Shown piece after piece: positions 25,944 to 34,738 of a DNA stretch of 64,000 nucleotides. The DNA comes from RGIG1902 sp034926865 (GTDB lineage Bacteria > Bacillota > Clostridia > Oscillospirales > Butyricicoccaceae). The notes beneath the pieces are model-generated. The model was not told the DNA's origin. It saw only the letters and a list, made by a program, of their open reading frames with translations, and searched no databases. Where the stretch lies: assembly GCA_034926865.1 (NCBI GenBank), contig JAYFQP010000006.1, forward strand, positions 1-64,000, written 5' to 3'. The translations under genes and the position numbers were made by a program. Position 1 is the first letter of the stretch. The number at the start of each line of letters is the position of its first letter.

Positions 25944-26858
25944 TTACCTCCTGAGCTTGGGGTCGAGGGCATCGCGCAGGCCGTCGCCCATAAGGGTGAA
26001 ACACAGCATCGTCATAGCTATGCAAAGGGATGGGAACACCATCATATATGGGTAGAATAAAAGTGAGTTTTGCCCTGCCGAGGCCAGAGCGCCCCAGCTC
26101 GTATTGGGAGGCTGTACGCCAAGACCTACATAGCTTAAAAACGCCTCACCAAAAATGAAGCCCGGTATACGGAAGGTGACGGCAACAATAATGACGCTTA
26201 GCGTGTTGGGGATCATGTGCCTAAGAACGATATTAAGGGGAGATACTCCCATTATTTTGGCAGCCATTACATATTCCGAACGGCTAATCTGCAGCATTTG
26301 AGACCTTACAAGCCTCGCTATTGGGCACCAGCCTGTTACTGTCATGGCGAACAGAAGGGTGGGGATACTGCTGCTTTCAAGAACCACAGACATAAGTATG
26401 ACAACAAGAAGATGCGGCACAGAGCTGAGTATTTCGACTATGCGCATCATTATCATATCTGTTCTGCCCCCAAAAAAGGCAGCTATTCCCCCGTATATGC
26501 AGCCGACTACGGCTACTATGGCGGCGCCCAGTATGCCGATGACGATCGACACCCTGCCACCTGCCCATACTCTTGTGAAAAGGTCGCGTCCTATGTCGTC
26601 AGTGCCGAACCAGTATTGGGCTGAGGGCCAGAGTTTTCGCTCCGGGAGGTTCATCTCTGAAACAGAGTAGGGGCTGACCATCGGGACTATGATTGTCATA
26701 AGGGCAATGAGAACAAGAAGAATAAAGGCAAATACGGCCACCTTGTTCTCTTTAAAGCGACGCAGGGCATCGCCCCAGTATGTAATAGGTTTTCTTGCAA
26801 AGCCTTCGCCTTGATTTTCGTCTATACCAATGATTTTGAAATCATTTTCTTCAAACAT
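25944..26858 (-). CDS. oppC: Oligopeptide ABC transporter permease, OppC-type
   Basis: 304 aa. An N-terminal hydrophilic arm precedes six membrane segments with a first helix near residues 40-60. The permease EAA-type loop (E-Y-V-M-A-A-K-I-M-G-V) and the P-N-T-L and F-G-D-D-like D-D-I-G-R-D-L-F motif are typical of DppC/OppC. AAAGGAGG lies upstream of ATG 26858. It is 15 bases after oppB. Confidence 0.94.
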   Translation of the reverse strand: MFEENDFKIIGIDENQGEGFARKPITYWGDALRRFKENKVAVFAFILLVLIALMTIIVPMVSPYSVSEMNLPERKLWPSAQYWFGTDDIGRDLFTRVWAGGRVSIVIGILGAAIVAVVGCIYGGIAAFFGGRTDMIMMRIVEILSSVPHLLVVILMSVVLESSSIPTLLFAMTVTGWCPIARLVRSQMLQISRSEYVMAAKIMGVSPLNIVLRHMIPNTLSVIIVAVTFRIPGFIFGEAFLSYVGLGVQPPNTSWGALASAGQNSLLFYPYMMVFPSLCIAMTMLCFTLMGDGLRDALDPKLRR

Positions 26859-26873
26859 TCAGCTTCCCCTCCT

Positions 26874-27803
26874 TTAGTTGTCTCCCGCAAGACGTATGCG
26901 GGGGTCGATAAGCGCAAGAAGTATATCGCACAAAAGCATAGAGAGGATATATACGCCTGTGAAGATAATGTTCAGCCCTAAAACAACAGAATAGTCCCTG
27001 TCGTTTATGGCGCTAATAAAGTATTTGCCAAGGCCCGGTATGGCAAAGATTGATTCAATGATAAAAGAGCCTGAAAAGATTCCGGCTATGCTGGTGCATA
27101 TCATTGTTATGCAGGGCAGGATAGAGTTTCGGAAGATATGGCGCGTTACTACTTTAAGCTGTGTTACTCCCTTGGCCTCGGCTGTCAGAATATAATCTTG
27201 ATTGGTGACATCGAGGACGCTTGAACGCATGTATCTTGCATAACTGGCGATTGGCCCAAGGCACATGCATGCCACTGGAAGGACAAGATGCTTTGCCGTG
27301 CCCCATCCGGTTGTTGGGAAGATTGGAAAGGTAACTGTCAGCGTATACTGCAAAACGGCAGCCATCACGAAGGTTGGGATTGTAGTGCCAAGAAGAGCGA
27401 CCACCATTATGACTCTGTCGGACCATTTGTTTCTGTTGAGAGCCGCTACTATGCCCAGAATGATGCCTATGGTAAAGCCTATCAACAGGGCAAGGCTGCC
27501 TATCACGCCCGATATGGGAGCATAATTGCCCACAATACCAATAACGCTTCTGCCGGGGTAGCGAAGAGAAGAACCGAGATCGCCGGTGAGCAGTTGTTTC
27601 ATGAACTTGACGTATTGCACAGCCAACGGCTGATCAAAGCCGTATTTAGATAGATAAACAGCCTTTGTTTCTTCTGGAAGGTCTTGCACCATTGACGTAA
27701 TTGGATCGCCGGGTATTAAATGAACGAGAAAGAAGGTTATTGTGACCACGGCGAAAAGTACAAGTAACATATAGCCAAGGCGCTTTAAAATGAATTTAGA
27801 CAT
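26874..27803 (-). CDS. oppB: Oligopeptide ABC transporter permease, OppB-type
   Basis: 309 aa. F-I-L-K-R-L-G-Y-M-L at the start, then F-F-L-V-H-L-I-P-G-D-P and S-L-R-Y-P-G-R-S-V typify OppB/DppB. The E-A-K-G-V loop (L-T-A-E-A-K-G-V) contacts the ATPases. AAAGGAGG is spaced better for the second of two adjacent ATGs (27803) than for the first (27806). A strong hairpin separates it from oppA. Confidence 0.94.
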   Translation of the reverse strand: MSKFILKRLGYMLLVLFAVVTITFFLVHLIPGDPITSMVQDLPEETKAVYLSKYGFDQPLAVQYVKFMKQLLTGDLGSSLRYPGRSVIGIVGNYAPISGVIGSLALLIGFTIGIILGIVAALNRNKWSDRVIMVVALLGTTIPTFVMAAVLQYTLTVTFPIFPTTGWGTAKHLVLPVACMCLGPIASYARYMRSSVLDVTNQDYILTAEAKGVTQLKVVTRHIFRNSILPCITMICTSIAGIFSGSFIIESIFAIPGLGKYFISAINDRDYSVVLGLNIIFTGVYILSMLLCDILLALIDPRIRLAGDN

Positions 27804-27834
27804 CATCTGCCTCCTTTATTGCCGTATAAGGGCA

Positions 27835-27858
27835 CGGCGGAGGCAGCTGCCTCCGCCG
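27835..27858 (-). repeat. Stem-loop between oppA and oppB
   Basis: A perfect 24-nt palindrome (cggcggaggcag and its complement) lies in the 72-base gap after oppA. No T-tract follows on the minus strand, so it probably slows decay or reduces read-through rather than terminating. This would give more of the binding protein than of the membrane subunits. Confidence 0.75.
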
Positions 27859-27875
27859 GAGCTCGTTTTAACGGG

Positions 27876-29543
27876 TTATTTTCTGCCGGCTGTGTAGATG
27901 TCCTTGAGGCCGGTGGTGTCAAAGGTATTGGCGTCTAAGCCCTGTACATAATTATAATAGAAGCGGCGGTTGGCCGTAAAGTATACAGGTGCAATGGCGG
28001 CATCCTCGATAAGGAGCTTTTCGGCCTTTGCATAAAGATCAAGGCGTTCCTTTTCGTCGGCTGTCTGAGATGCCTTGGAAACGAGCGTGCGGTATTCTTC
28101 GTTTATCCAATGAGATTGTCCGCCGACCTTTGTGGCCCAGCGGCTGAGCTGGAACTGAGGCTCGACATTGGCACCCCAGCTTGTGGCTGCCATCTGGTAA
28201 TTGCCCTGGTTTACGTTGCTCATATGGGTTGGGCTGTCGTTGAACTCAAGCTCGACTTTGCAGCCGAGAGCCTGCTGCCAGATCTGCTGGTAAAGCTCTG
28301 CATAGGTTCTGGCGACGGCAGTTGTGGCGCCCCACGAAAACTTAACTGTGAGCTTGGATGGGTCATTGCCCAGTCCGGCCTCTTCCATGCCTTCGACAAG
28401 AAGTGCCTTGACGTCACTGTGTTGTTTCTTAAGTGCTGTTAGGGGCTCTTCCACCTTTTCGCGGAAGTTAAGTGTCCCTACAGAGCATTCTTTTGGTACC
28501 AGGCTGTAAGCAGGCGTAGCTGTTCCGCCTGTTATAACGTCTGCAAGTGAATCTCTGTCCAGAGAGAGTGAGAAAGCAAGCCTTATCTTCTGGTTTTGGA
28601 ATACACTGTCTGTGCAGTTGAATACGACCATTACAGTACGGCCGGCGGCAACAAGTATTTCGCTCATATCATCGCGGCCCTGGAACTTCTTTACATAATC
28701 GTTGTCAGAGACGTTGAGATAATCAAGAGAGCCATTTTCAAATGATGCCAGCTGAGCATTTGCGTCCGGGATGATATTGAGGGTGACGTTCTGGAGCTTT
28801 ACATTTTTGCTGTCCCAGTACTTTTCATTCTTCTCGAGCTTCATTGCGCTGTTGTGTGTCCAAGTCTTGAGCACGAAAGGACCGCAGCACAGGAGTTTGT
28901 CTGCCTCTGTTCCGTAAGCGTCTCCGTTAGCCTCCGCGATATCGGCCCTGTCAGGGAAGAAATCGGTGCTTGCAAGAAGCGAAACGTTTAAAGTTGAGAG
29001 CTCAATTACGAGTGTCTTTTCGTCAGGCGTGGTGACTCCAAGTTCGCTGACATCCTTCTGGCCGTTAAAAACAGCTTCAAAGTTTTTGATAGAATAATAG
29101 TCGCTTGCAAAAGGAAAGGCGTTGGCAGGGGTTGCCTGGCGCTTCAGGGCTGTTGCATAGTCTTCGGATGTGACTGCCTTACCATCACTCCAGTAGTTTT
29201 CTCTAAGATGGAAGGTGTAGGTCAGGCCGTCAGAAGAGATGTCCCACTTCTCCGCGCCGGCTGCCGCTGGAACCCCGTTTTCGATTCTGACAAGGGGCTC
29301 GAGGATGTTGTAGAAAGTGCTGCGATCAGCTAATCCAAGAAATCTTGCCACATCAAGTATTGAGGGCTCGGCTGTGTGCAGTATGCTAATGGTCTGGACT
29401 TCATCGGGTTTGACCGCGTCGCCTGTCTGGCTTTGCTGGCCATCGGTCTTGGAATTGTCTTCGGTCGAGTCCTTCTGGCCGCATGCGGCGAACATACCGC
29501 ATATCATTATCAATGATAAAAGCAGCGCAATGGTTTTCTTCAT
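27876..29543 (-). CDS. oppA: Oligopeptide-binding lipoprotein, OppA-type (SBP family 5)
   Basis: 555 aa. Lipoprotein signal: M-K-K-T-I-A-L-L-L-S, hydrophobic core, lipobox F-A-A-C at about residues 17-20, then a Ser/Asp/Gln-rich linker. The body has SBP_bac_5 features: W-D-I-S-S-D-G-L-T-Y-T-F-H-L-R and C-G-P-F-V-L-K-T-W. It delivers peptides or peptide-like molecules to OppBC at the membrane surface. The ligand cannot be read from sequence. AAGGAG fixes ATG 29543. Confidence 0.94.
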   Translation of the reverse strand: MKKTIALLLSLIMICGMFAACGQKDSTEDNSKTDGQQSQTGDAVKPDEVQTISILHTAEPSILDVARFLGLADRSTFYNILEPLVRIENGVPAAAGAEKWDISSDGLTYTFHLRENYWSDGKAVTSEDYATALKRQATPANAFPFASDYYSIKNFEAVFNGQKDVSELGVTTPDEKTLVIELSTLNVSLLASTDFFPDRADIAEANGDAYGTEADKLLCCGPFVLKTWTHNSAMKLEKNEKYWDSKNVKLQNVTLNIIPDANAQLASFENGSLDYLNVSDNDYVKKFQGRDDMSEILVAAGRTVMVVFNCTDSVFQNQKIRLAFSLSLDRDSLADVITGGTATPAYSLVPKECSVGTLNFREKVEEPLTALKKQHSDVKALLVEGMEEAGLGNDPSKLTVKFSWGATTAVARTYAELYQQIWQQALGCKVELEFNDSPTHMSNVNQGNYQMAATSWGANVEPQFQLSRWATKVGGQSHWINEEYRTLVSKASQTADEKERLDLYAKAEKLLIEDAAIAPVYFTANRRFYYNYVQGLDANTFDTTGLKDIYTAGRK

Positions 29544-29577
29544 CGTAATTCTCCTTTTTCTTGTCATGTATATAAGC

Positions 29578-30897
29578 TTAATAGAGCTCAGATTGGTCCA
29601 TATACTCAGGCTCTGCCTCATATGCTTTGAGCATTTCTTGAGAAGCGTATTTTTTATTTATGACTACGCTCAGAACATACTCTTCAAACCAGCTGTCATC
29701 CATCACATAATGGCCTTTTATGCCCATGCCTTCGCCATAGCTGTTTTGAACTTTCCACCGTATAGGCTTGTTCTCCTTATCAAGTTCGACTCCGCTGAAG
29801 GACATTATATGAGTTCCTGAAGTGGCTTTATAGAGTATCCGAGATGCTTTGTCAGGGAACTCAAGTTCTGTCCCGAAGACATTTTCATAGTCGAGAAGCG
29901 CTTTATGCATATATCCCGTTGGTTTGTGGGACTGCTTTGCTACATCACAGCCCATGACCACTTGCTCGCCGCCCTTTAGCTGGGCGATAACAAGAGTTTT
30001 TATGTCGGGCATGTCAAGGTTCAGCTTGGTTTCTGGAGAATGAGACTGTGACTTTTGGCAAGTATAGCATTTCATGAAGGGCCGTTTTTGTGATGGATGG
30101 TGCATGACCATCATATAATCATGGCTTTTCATCCCGCCATACTTTTCGAAAAACTCAAGGGGAGTTGTTTCGTCAAGCCGGATATAGGTGCCGTCAGGCT
30201 TGCGATATTCAAAAGTAAAGCTTTTAGGGGGAGCGCCAAGAAAACGGCAGAGTATGCTGAAAACGCCTTCCATCTGTCTTTCTTTAAGCTCGTAAAGCTC
30301 GCTTTCATTCTTGCCGCTGCTTGAGGCGTCTCTGAGCTGCTTCGCCGACAGCTTGAGCTTTTGCTCGAGAATGCGGGTGATATATTTTGTGTCAGGTGAG
30401 CATTGAGTGTCCGGCATAAAGCATTTTGGTACGACGCCGTATTTTTCGGCTATAACAATAAAGTTGGACCATTGACCATTGTCCATAATAGGCCGTGAAA
30501 GAAGTCTTTGCATAATAGGGGTTTCTATGGGAGAGGATATATTTTCGATAATTCTATTAAGGAAGCCTGAACTTTTCTCGAGTTGATCAAAAAAGTATAT
30601 GTAGTTTTGAGATAGCTGAAAATTCTTTTCTGCTATTCCTAAGGCTGCCTTTACATTTTGCCGGACGACGTTAAGGGAAGCAAAGGCCCAGCACCTGAGG
30701 CTTTCGCCCTGGTCGGTTACGCCTTCGTCCCAAACGTCGACTGAGAAAGAAAAAGGGAGACTTTTTTGTTTTTCAAAATCAATTGAAGCAGGTAGCGGTC
30801 CGTTTTTTGATACAGAGTTTGCCATAGCCTGGGCAAAGGGGTCGCTTAAATACTTCGAGCGCATTTTTTCAATAATATCAAGCGAAATATCTTTCAT
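29578..30897 (-). CDS. pepC: Bleomycin hydrolase/PepC-type cysteine aminopeptidase (C1B)
   Basis: 439 aa from ATG 30897. The papain-like triad is complete: Cys69 in D-Q-G-E-S-L-R-C-W-A-F-A-S, the His in S-G-T-H-I-M-S-F-S-G and the Asn in W-K-V-Q-N-S-Y-G-E. Family members are hexameric cytosolic aminopeptidases that trim peptides from the N-terminus. It sits between the alpha/beta hydrolase and OppA. The start follows the hydrolase stop by one base. Confidence 0.93.
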   Translation of the reverse strand: MKDISLDIIEKMRSKYLSDPFAQAMANSVSKNGPLPASIDFEKQKSLPFSFSVDVWDEGVTDQGESLRCWAFASLNVVRQNVKAALGIAEKNFQLSQNYIYFFDQLEKSSGFLNRIIENISSPIETPIMQRLLSRPIMDNGQWSNFIVIAEKYGVVPKCFMPDTQCSPDTKYITRILEQKLKLSAKQLRDASSSGKNESELYELKERQMEGVFSILCRFLGAPPKSFTFEYRKPDGTYIRLDETTPLEFFEKYGGMKSHDYMMVMHHPSQKRPFMKCYTCQKSQSHSPETKLNLDMPDIKTLVIAQLKGGEQVVMGCDVAKQSHKPTGYMHKALLDYENVFGTELEFPDKASRILYKATSGTHIMSFSGVELDKENKPIRWKVQNSYGEGMGIKGHYVMDDSWFEEYVLSVVINKKYASQEMLKAYEAEPEYMDQSELY

Positions 30898-30898
30898 A

Positions 30899-31747
30899 TC
30901 AGTAATCCTTCTTTCCAAGGGGATGATCATTTAACCACTGTATTGCATCCGAAACAAAAGTGGTTCCTCTTAGCGAATGATCGGCCCCGTCATATATGAT
31001 AAGTCGGCATTCTTTGCCTGAATCTTTGAGCTTTTGATATATTTTGTGGCTTTGCTCGGGGACAACACGCCAGTCATCTGTGCCCTGGCAGATGAGCATT
31101 GGAGGAATTATTTTCTCTGCCCAGTATGTAGCCGAGCGCGCTATAAAGGCATCTCGCTTTTCATCCGGGCCTCCGCCTACAAGCTCATGGAAGACATCCT
31201 TCATGCTCTGCTCACGGGTTTCATACATCAAAAAACAGTCTGAAAGTCCTGCGCCTACCACCGCTGCTTTTATGCGTGAGTCACGAGAGCAGGCGAGATA
31301 AGTCATCATTCCGCCTCTGGAGTGTCCGACCATATAAACCCCGTCTTTTTTGCATATGGGAAGAAGAAGGGCTATGTCAATAAGCTTTATGACATCGTCT
31401 ACATCGGCTCCGCCAAATTCTTCTGAGCCTGTACCGCCCATATTGCCTCTATATTGGCTACCCAAAACAATAAAGCCTTTTTCGGCGAAGCGGCATATGG
31501 ATTCAGGTCTCAGATATCCAAAATCCTTGTTGCCTCCGCGATTATATATTATGCATGGAAGAGGGACGGAAGCATCTTTGGATAAAGCGGCATAGCCCAT
31601 AACCTGACAGCCTCCGCTTTCATAGCAAATGGAGTAAAGAATTGTGGTATCCGCAAAGGCATCGGGCGTTTCAGCAGTTTCTACAGCAAGAACACCTGGT
31701 ATGTCTCTAAGCATCTTCAAAGCGTTTTCCGTAACATTCACCTCCAA
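30899..31747 (-). CDS. Alpha/beta hydrolase of the S9/dienelactone hydrolase type
   Basis: 282 aa. Nucleophile elbow G-H-S-R-G-G with the catalytic Ser; an Asp (C-Q-G-T-D-D-W-R-V) and a His (Y-D-G-A-D-H-S-L) complete the triad. It likely cleaves an ester or small peptide. The start is not clear. The frame opens with TTG 31747, but no ribosome binding site lies before it. GGAGG is just downstream and is followed by an out-of-frame ATG for a six-codon reading frame whose TGA is two bases before an in-frame ATG (31714). It is the first gene of the opp operon. Confidence 0.85.
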   Translation of the reverse strand: MEVNVTENALKMLRDIPGVLAVETAETPDAFADTTILYSICYESGGCQVMGYAALSKDASVPLPCIIYNRGGNKDFGYLRPESICRFAEKGFIVLGSQYRGNMGGTGSEEFGGADVDDVIKLIDIALLLPICKKDGVYMVGHSRGGMMTYLACSRDSRIKAAVVGAGLSDCFLMYETREQSMKDVFHELVGGGPDEKRDAFIARSATYWAEKIIPPMLICQGTDDWRVVPEQSHKIYQKLKDSGKECRLIIYDGADHSLRGTTFVSDAIQWLNDHPLGKKDY

Positions 31748-31778
31748 AATTCATCATATAATGTTATATGATGAATTT
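31747..31778. promoter_or_regulatory. Long palindromic operator at the opp operon start
   Basis: Two perfect 15-base arms (31747-31761 and 31764-31778) flank a 2-base centre. It lies directly after the -10 box, over the expected transcription start. It is a strong repressor-site candidate, most simply for the operon's GntR regulator. Confidence 0.82.
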
Positions 31779-31807
31779 ATGCTATCACACCCTTGAATAT
31801 GTGTCAA
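31779..31807 (-). promoter_or_regulatory. Promoter of the ten-gene opp operon
   Basis: Minus-strand TTGACA (31807-31802), 17-bp spacer, TAGCAT (31784-31779). The palindrome begins at the next base. Confidence 0.78.
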
Positions 31808-31935
31808 TTTATTTATTAGCGTTCAAAATAAGTTTGTAGAAAATGATAGGAGACAATGTAATTTTGCACAAGCTGAATAATAAGCGCTTTTAATTGCAAT
31901 GGCCAAGCAACTGTATTAGTTTTGTGGGAAAAAAG

Positions 31936-31964
31936 TTGCCATAAAGCCCATGTTGCTTTATAAT
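31936..31964 (+). promoter_or_regulatory. Promoter of hisS
   Basis: TTGCCA (31936-31941), 17-bp spacer, TATAAT (31959-31964); the hisS start is 21 bases downstream. No T-box-like leader fits in this short distance. Confidence 0.8.
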
Positions 31965-31984
31965 TATTAAAATGAGGTGATAAA

Positions 31985-33349
31985 ATGAGTAATATTGTCA
32001 AGCCCAGAACCTTATCGGGCTTTATGGAGCTTTTGCCGGAACAGCAGCTTGAGTTTGAAGCTATAACCGGGGTTCTCAAAAGAGTTTACGAAAGTTACGG
32101 TTTTTATCCTCTTGATACTCCTATTTTGGAGGCTTCAGAGGTTTTGCTTGCCAAAGGCGGCGGAGATACCGAAAAACAGATATATCGCTTTTCAAAAGGA
32201 GATACCGACCTTTCGATGAGGTTTGACCTGACCGTGCCGCTGGCAAAATACGTCGCTCTCAATTACGGGAGCCTTAGCTTTCCTTTCCGCAGATACCAGA
32301 TAGGGAAGGTATACAGGGGAGAGCGTGCGCAGAGAGGGCGTTACCGCGAATTTTATCAGGCGGATATTGATATTATCGGCGACGGAGAACTGAGCGTAAT
32401 CAACGAGGCGGAGATACCTGCCATTATATATAATACCTTTAAAGAGCTGGGCCTTACCCGATTTAAAATAAGAGTCAATAACCGCAAGCTGCTTTCCGGC
32501 TTTTTTCTTATGCTTGAAAGCGCTCTGCCTGCCTCGGAGATGATGAGAATTATTGACAAGCTGGATAAGATAGGGATAGATAAGGTTTGTGAAGAGCTTG
32601 CTGAAACGGGGATTTCGGATGGAGATATTTCTCTTGTGCGCGGATTTATTTCAAGGCAGGGCTCTATTGAAGAAATACTTTTAGGGCTTGAAGAGTATAG
32701 AGGCAGAAACGAGCTTTTTGACTGTGGCCTTGACGAGCTAAGAGTGGTCACAGCTTATCTCGGAGATTTTGGCGTGCCTGAGGAAAATTTTGGCATAGAC
32801 CTTACAATAGCCCGTGGGCTGGATTATTATACGGGAACTGTTTATGAGACCTATATGATAGACCATCCCGAAATCGGCAGCATATGCTCTGGCGGACGTT
32901 ACGATGATCTTGCTGGATTTTATACAAATAAAAAGCTTCCCGGAGTAGGGATAAGCATAGGGCTTACCCGTCTTTTCTATATACTTGACGAAATGAATTA
33001 TATAAATGCCGCAGGCGCTCCCCCAAGCACGGATGTTCTTGTGCTGCCAATGACGGATGATCTGGGATTGGCGGTGTCTTTTGCGAGAATAATGAGGGAG
33101 CGGGGGCTTAAGGCTCAGATATATTATGAGGGCAGAAAGTTTAAGGCTAAAATGGCTTATGCCGATAAGATTAAGGCTCCGTTTGCCGCAATTATTGGCG
33201 AGGATGAGATAGAACAAGGGACTGTCGCGCTTAAGAATATGATAAGCGGAGAGCAGCAAAGCTGCACTTTTGAAGAGGCGGCCTGTATTCTTAAAGAATC
33301 TGTCAAGTCCCGCTCAGAGCACAGGATAATTGAGGTGCCGTGTGAATAA
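31985..33349 (+). CDS. hisS: Histidine--tRNA ligase
   Basis: 454 aa class II synthetase. Motif 2 reads K-V-Y-R-G-E-R-A-Q-R-G-R-Y-R-E-F-Y-Q (about residues 107-124) and the histidine-binding loops are A-R-G-L-D-Y-Y-T-G-T (about 278) and C-S-G-G-R-Y-D-D-L. The C-terminal anticodon domain (about 345-450) is present, so it is an active synthetase and not HisZ. Motif 2 ends Q-A-D-I-D-I-I-G, more like the archaeal/eukaryal type than the common bacterial F-H-Q form. A GAGGTGA site precedes ATG 31985. It overlaps the HAD gene by 8 bases. Confidence 0.92.
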   Translation: MSNIVKPRTLSGFMELLPEQQLEFEAITGVLKRVYESYGFYPLDTPILEASEVLLAKGGGDTEKQIYRFSKGDTDLSMRFDLTVPLAKYVALNYGSLSFPFRRYQIGKVYRGERAQRGRYREFYQADIDIIGDGELSVINEAEIPAIIYNTFKELGLTRFKIRVNNRKLLSGFFLMLESALPASEMMRIIDKLDKIGIDKVCEELAETGISDGDISLVRGFISRQGSIEEILLGLEEYRGRNELFDCGLDELRVVTAYLGDFGVPEENFGIDLTIARGLDYYTGTVYETYMIDHPEIGSICSGGRYDDLAGFYTNKKLPGVGISIGLTRLFYILDEMNYINAAGAPPSTDVLVLPMTDDLGLAVSFARIMRERGLKAQIYYEGRKFKAKMAYADKIKAPFAAIIGEDEIEQGTVALKNMISGEQQSCTFEEAACILKESVKSRSEHRIIEVPCE

Positions 33350-33968
33350 GGTCGATTCTATCGGATTTGATTTGGACGGAACTTTGTGGGACAGCCTTAA
33401 GGCGGTTTCTGAATCCTGGAAGGTGGCTGTCAGGGATATTCCTGATGTCCCCTCAGCCCCTACCGATCACGAGATAACGGGAGTTATGGGGCTGCCGCCA
33501 AAGGGAATAGCCACTACTTTGTTCCCATACCTCAGCGAGCAGCGCGCCATGGAGGTCTTTGCTATATGCACAAAGGTAGAGATAGAATATGTGCAAAAGG
33601 TTGGCGGAAGACTTTTTGAAGGTTTGGAGGAAACTCTTGAATATCTTTCGTTGAGATACCCCTTATATATAGTGAGCAACTGCCAAAAGGGGTATATTGA
33701 GGCTTTTCTCAGTTATCACAAGCTTGGGAAATACTTTGTTGATAAGGAAGATGCTGAGAATACCGGCCTTTCAAAGGGAAAGAATATCAGGCTTGTGATG
33801 GAGCGTCAGGGCTTTAAAAATACCGTGTATGTAGGCGATACGGCAGGGGATCAGAAAGCCGCCAAAGAAGCTGGCGTGCCGTTTATATTCGCGGCTTACG
33901 GTTTCGGAAAAGCCGAAAACCCTGAGAGAACTATCGACAGCATTGTTGAGCTTAAAAAGTTGTTTTAA
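33342..33968 (+). CDS. HAD-superfamily phosphatase (phosphoglycolate phosphatase-like)
   Basis: 208 aa. HAD motif I F-D-L-D-G-T-L-W-D, motif II V-S-N-C, and motif III/IV with K near the C-terminal third followed by V-G-D-T-A-G-D. A helical cap (about residues 15-80) makes it subfamily I. The GAGGTG ribosome binding site within the end of hisS selects GTG 33342, overlapping hisS by 8 bases. The substrate is unknown. It is co-transcribed with hisS. Confidence 0.9.
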   Translation: MNKVDSIGFDLDGTLWDSLKAVSESWKVAVRDIPDVPSAPTDHEITGVMGLPPKGIATTLFPYLSEQRAMEVFAICTKVEIEYVQKVGGRLFEGLEETLEYLSLRYPLYIVSNCQKGYIEAFLSYHKLGKYFVDKEDAENTGLSKGKNIRLVMERQGFKNTVYVGDTAGDQKAAKEAGVPFIFAAYGFGKAENPERTIDSIVELKKLF

Positions 33969-33979
33969 TACAAACGAAC

Positions 33980-34010
33980 AAAAGCCCTCGGCATATGCCG
34001 AGGGCTTTTA
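33980..34010. terminator. Terminator of hisS-HAD
   Basis: A perfect 30-base palindrome (15-bp arms 33980-33994 and 33995-34009) with A and T runs at the ends, so it can act in both directions. Confidence 0.9.
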
Positions 34011-34086
34011 AGATCAGGTTGAAAAGAAACACCTGTTATATTTATTTACATATGTTTTTTACGGAGAGAGGATATTGCCTTAAGTT

Positions 34087-34569
34087 TCAAAAGGAAAGCC
34101 GCATCTGATACCACGTTACGTTGCCGTGTACAGATTGCGAGATGCCCTCATTCACAAAGCCGAACTTTGCATAGTAATGTATAAGCTTGTCCTTGCAGGT
34201 AAGGACCATACCTTTTCGGCCCTGTAGTTTGGCATCGGTTATTGCCTGCCAGATGAGCATAGCTGCACATCCTTGCCGTCGATAAGAGGGGATTGTGTTA
34301 ACTCCGAATATCATTTGCCAGGCTCCGGCCTCATCGTACATTTCAGCCTTTTCATACATTTCGTCCGTCAAATCCGCGCAGCTTGTTACCATACCATCCA
34401 CAAAACCTACCAATGCCTCTTCGTCAAACAATAGCCAAAAGTGATTTGGGTAGTGAGCAAGACGATCTTTTATAGAAGCCTCGGTCGCAGCCTCAAAAGG
34501 AGGAAAGCATTCTTTTTCAACTTGGACCAAACCTGCCAGATCAGATGGCAACGCATTCCTTATTATCAT
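34087..34569 (-). CDS. GNAT-family N-acetyltransferase
   Basis: About 160 aa. The acetyl-CoA motif is R-R-Q-G-C-A-A-M-L-I-W-Q-A (R/Q-x-x-G-x-A type), preceded by the strand M-I-F-G-V-N-T-I-P and followed by Y-Y-A-K-F-G-F-V, the classic C-terminal GNAT segment. Substrate not identifiable. AAGGA nine bases upstream fixes ATG 34569. It is divergent from rpoB. Confidence 0.88.
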   Translation of the reverse strand: MIIRNALPSDLAGLVQVEKECFPPFEAATEASIKDRLAHYPNHFWLLFDEEALVGFVDGMVTSCADLTDEMYEKAEMYDEAGAWQMIFGVNTIPSYRRQGCAAMLIWQAITDAKLQGRKGMVLTCKDKLIHYYAKFGFVNEGISQSVHGNVTWYQMRLSF

Positions 34570-34738
34570 AAAAGTGATTCCTTTGATTGTTCTGTATGGT
34601 GCAGCGTTTAAGGTCTGATTGGCCATTGTAAAGTGTAAAAGCCTCCTTCAAGAGGAAGCTTACTGCTTAGCTTGCCCAACATCGGCAACATTGCCAAGGA
34701 GATTTTTGACAATGCGACAAAAAATGACAAAAACGACG
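34570..34738. other. Spacer upstream of the rpoB promoter
   Basis: No gene. A second TTGACA occurs near 34707, but I see no acceptable -10 box at the right distance. Confidence 0.4.

Noticed and set aside
31808..31984. T-box leader upstream of hisS
   Set aside because: Only 21 bases separate the promoter from the start codon, and no T-box motif was found.
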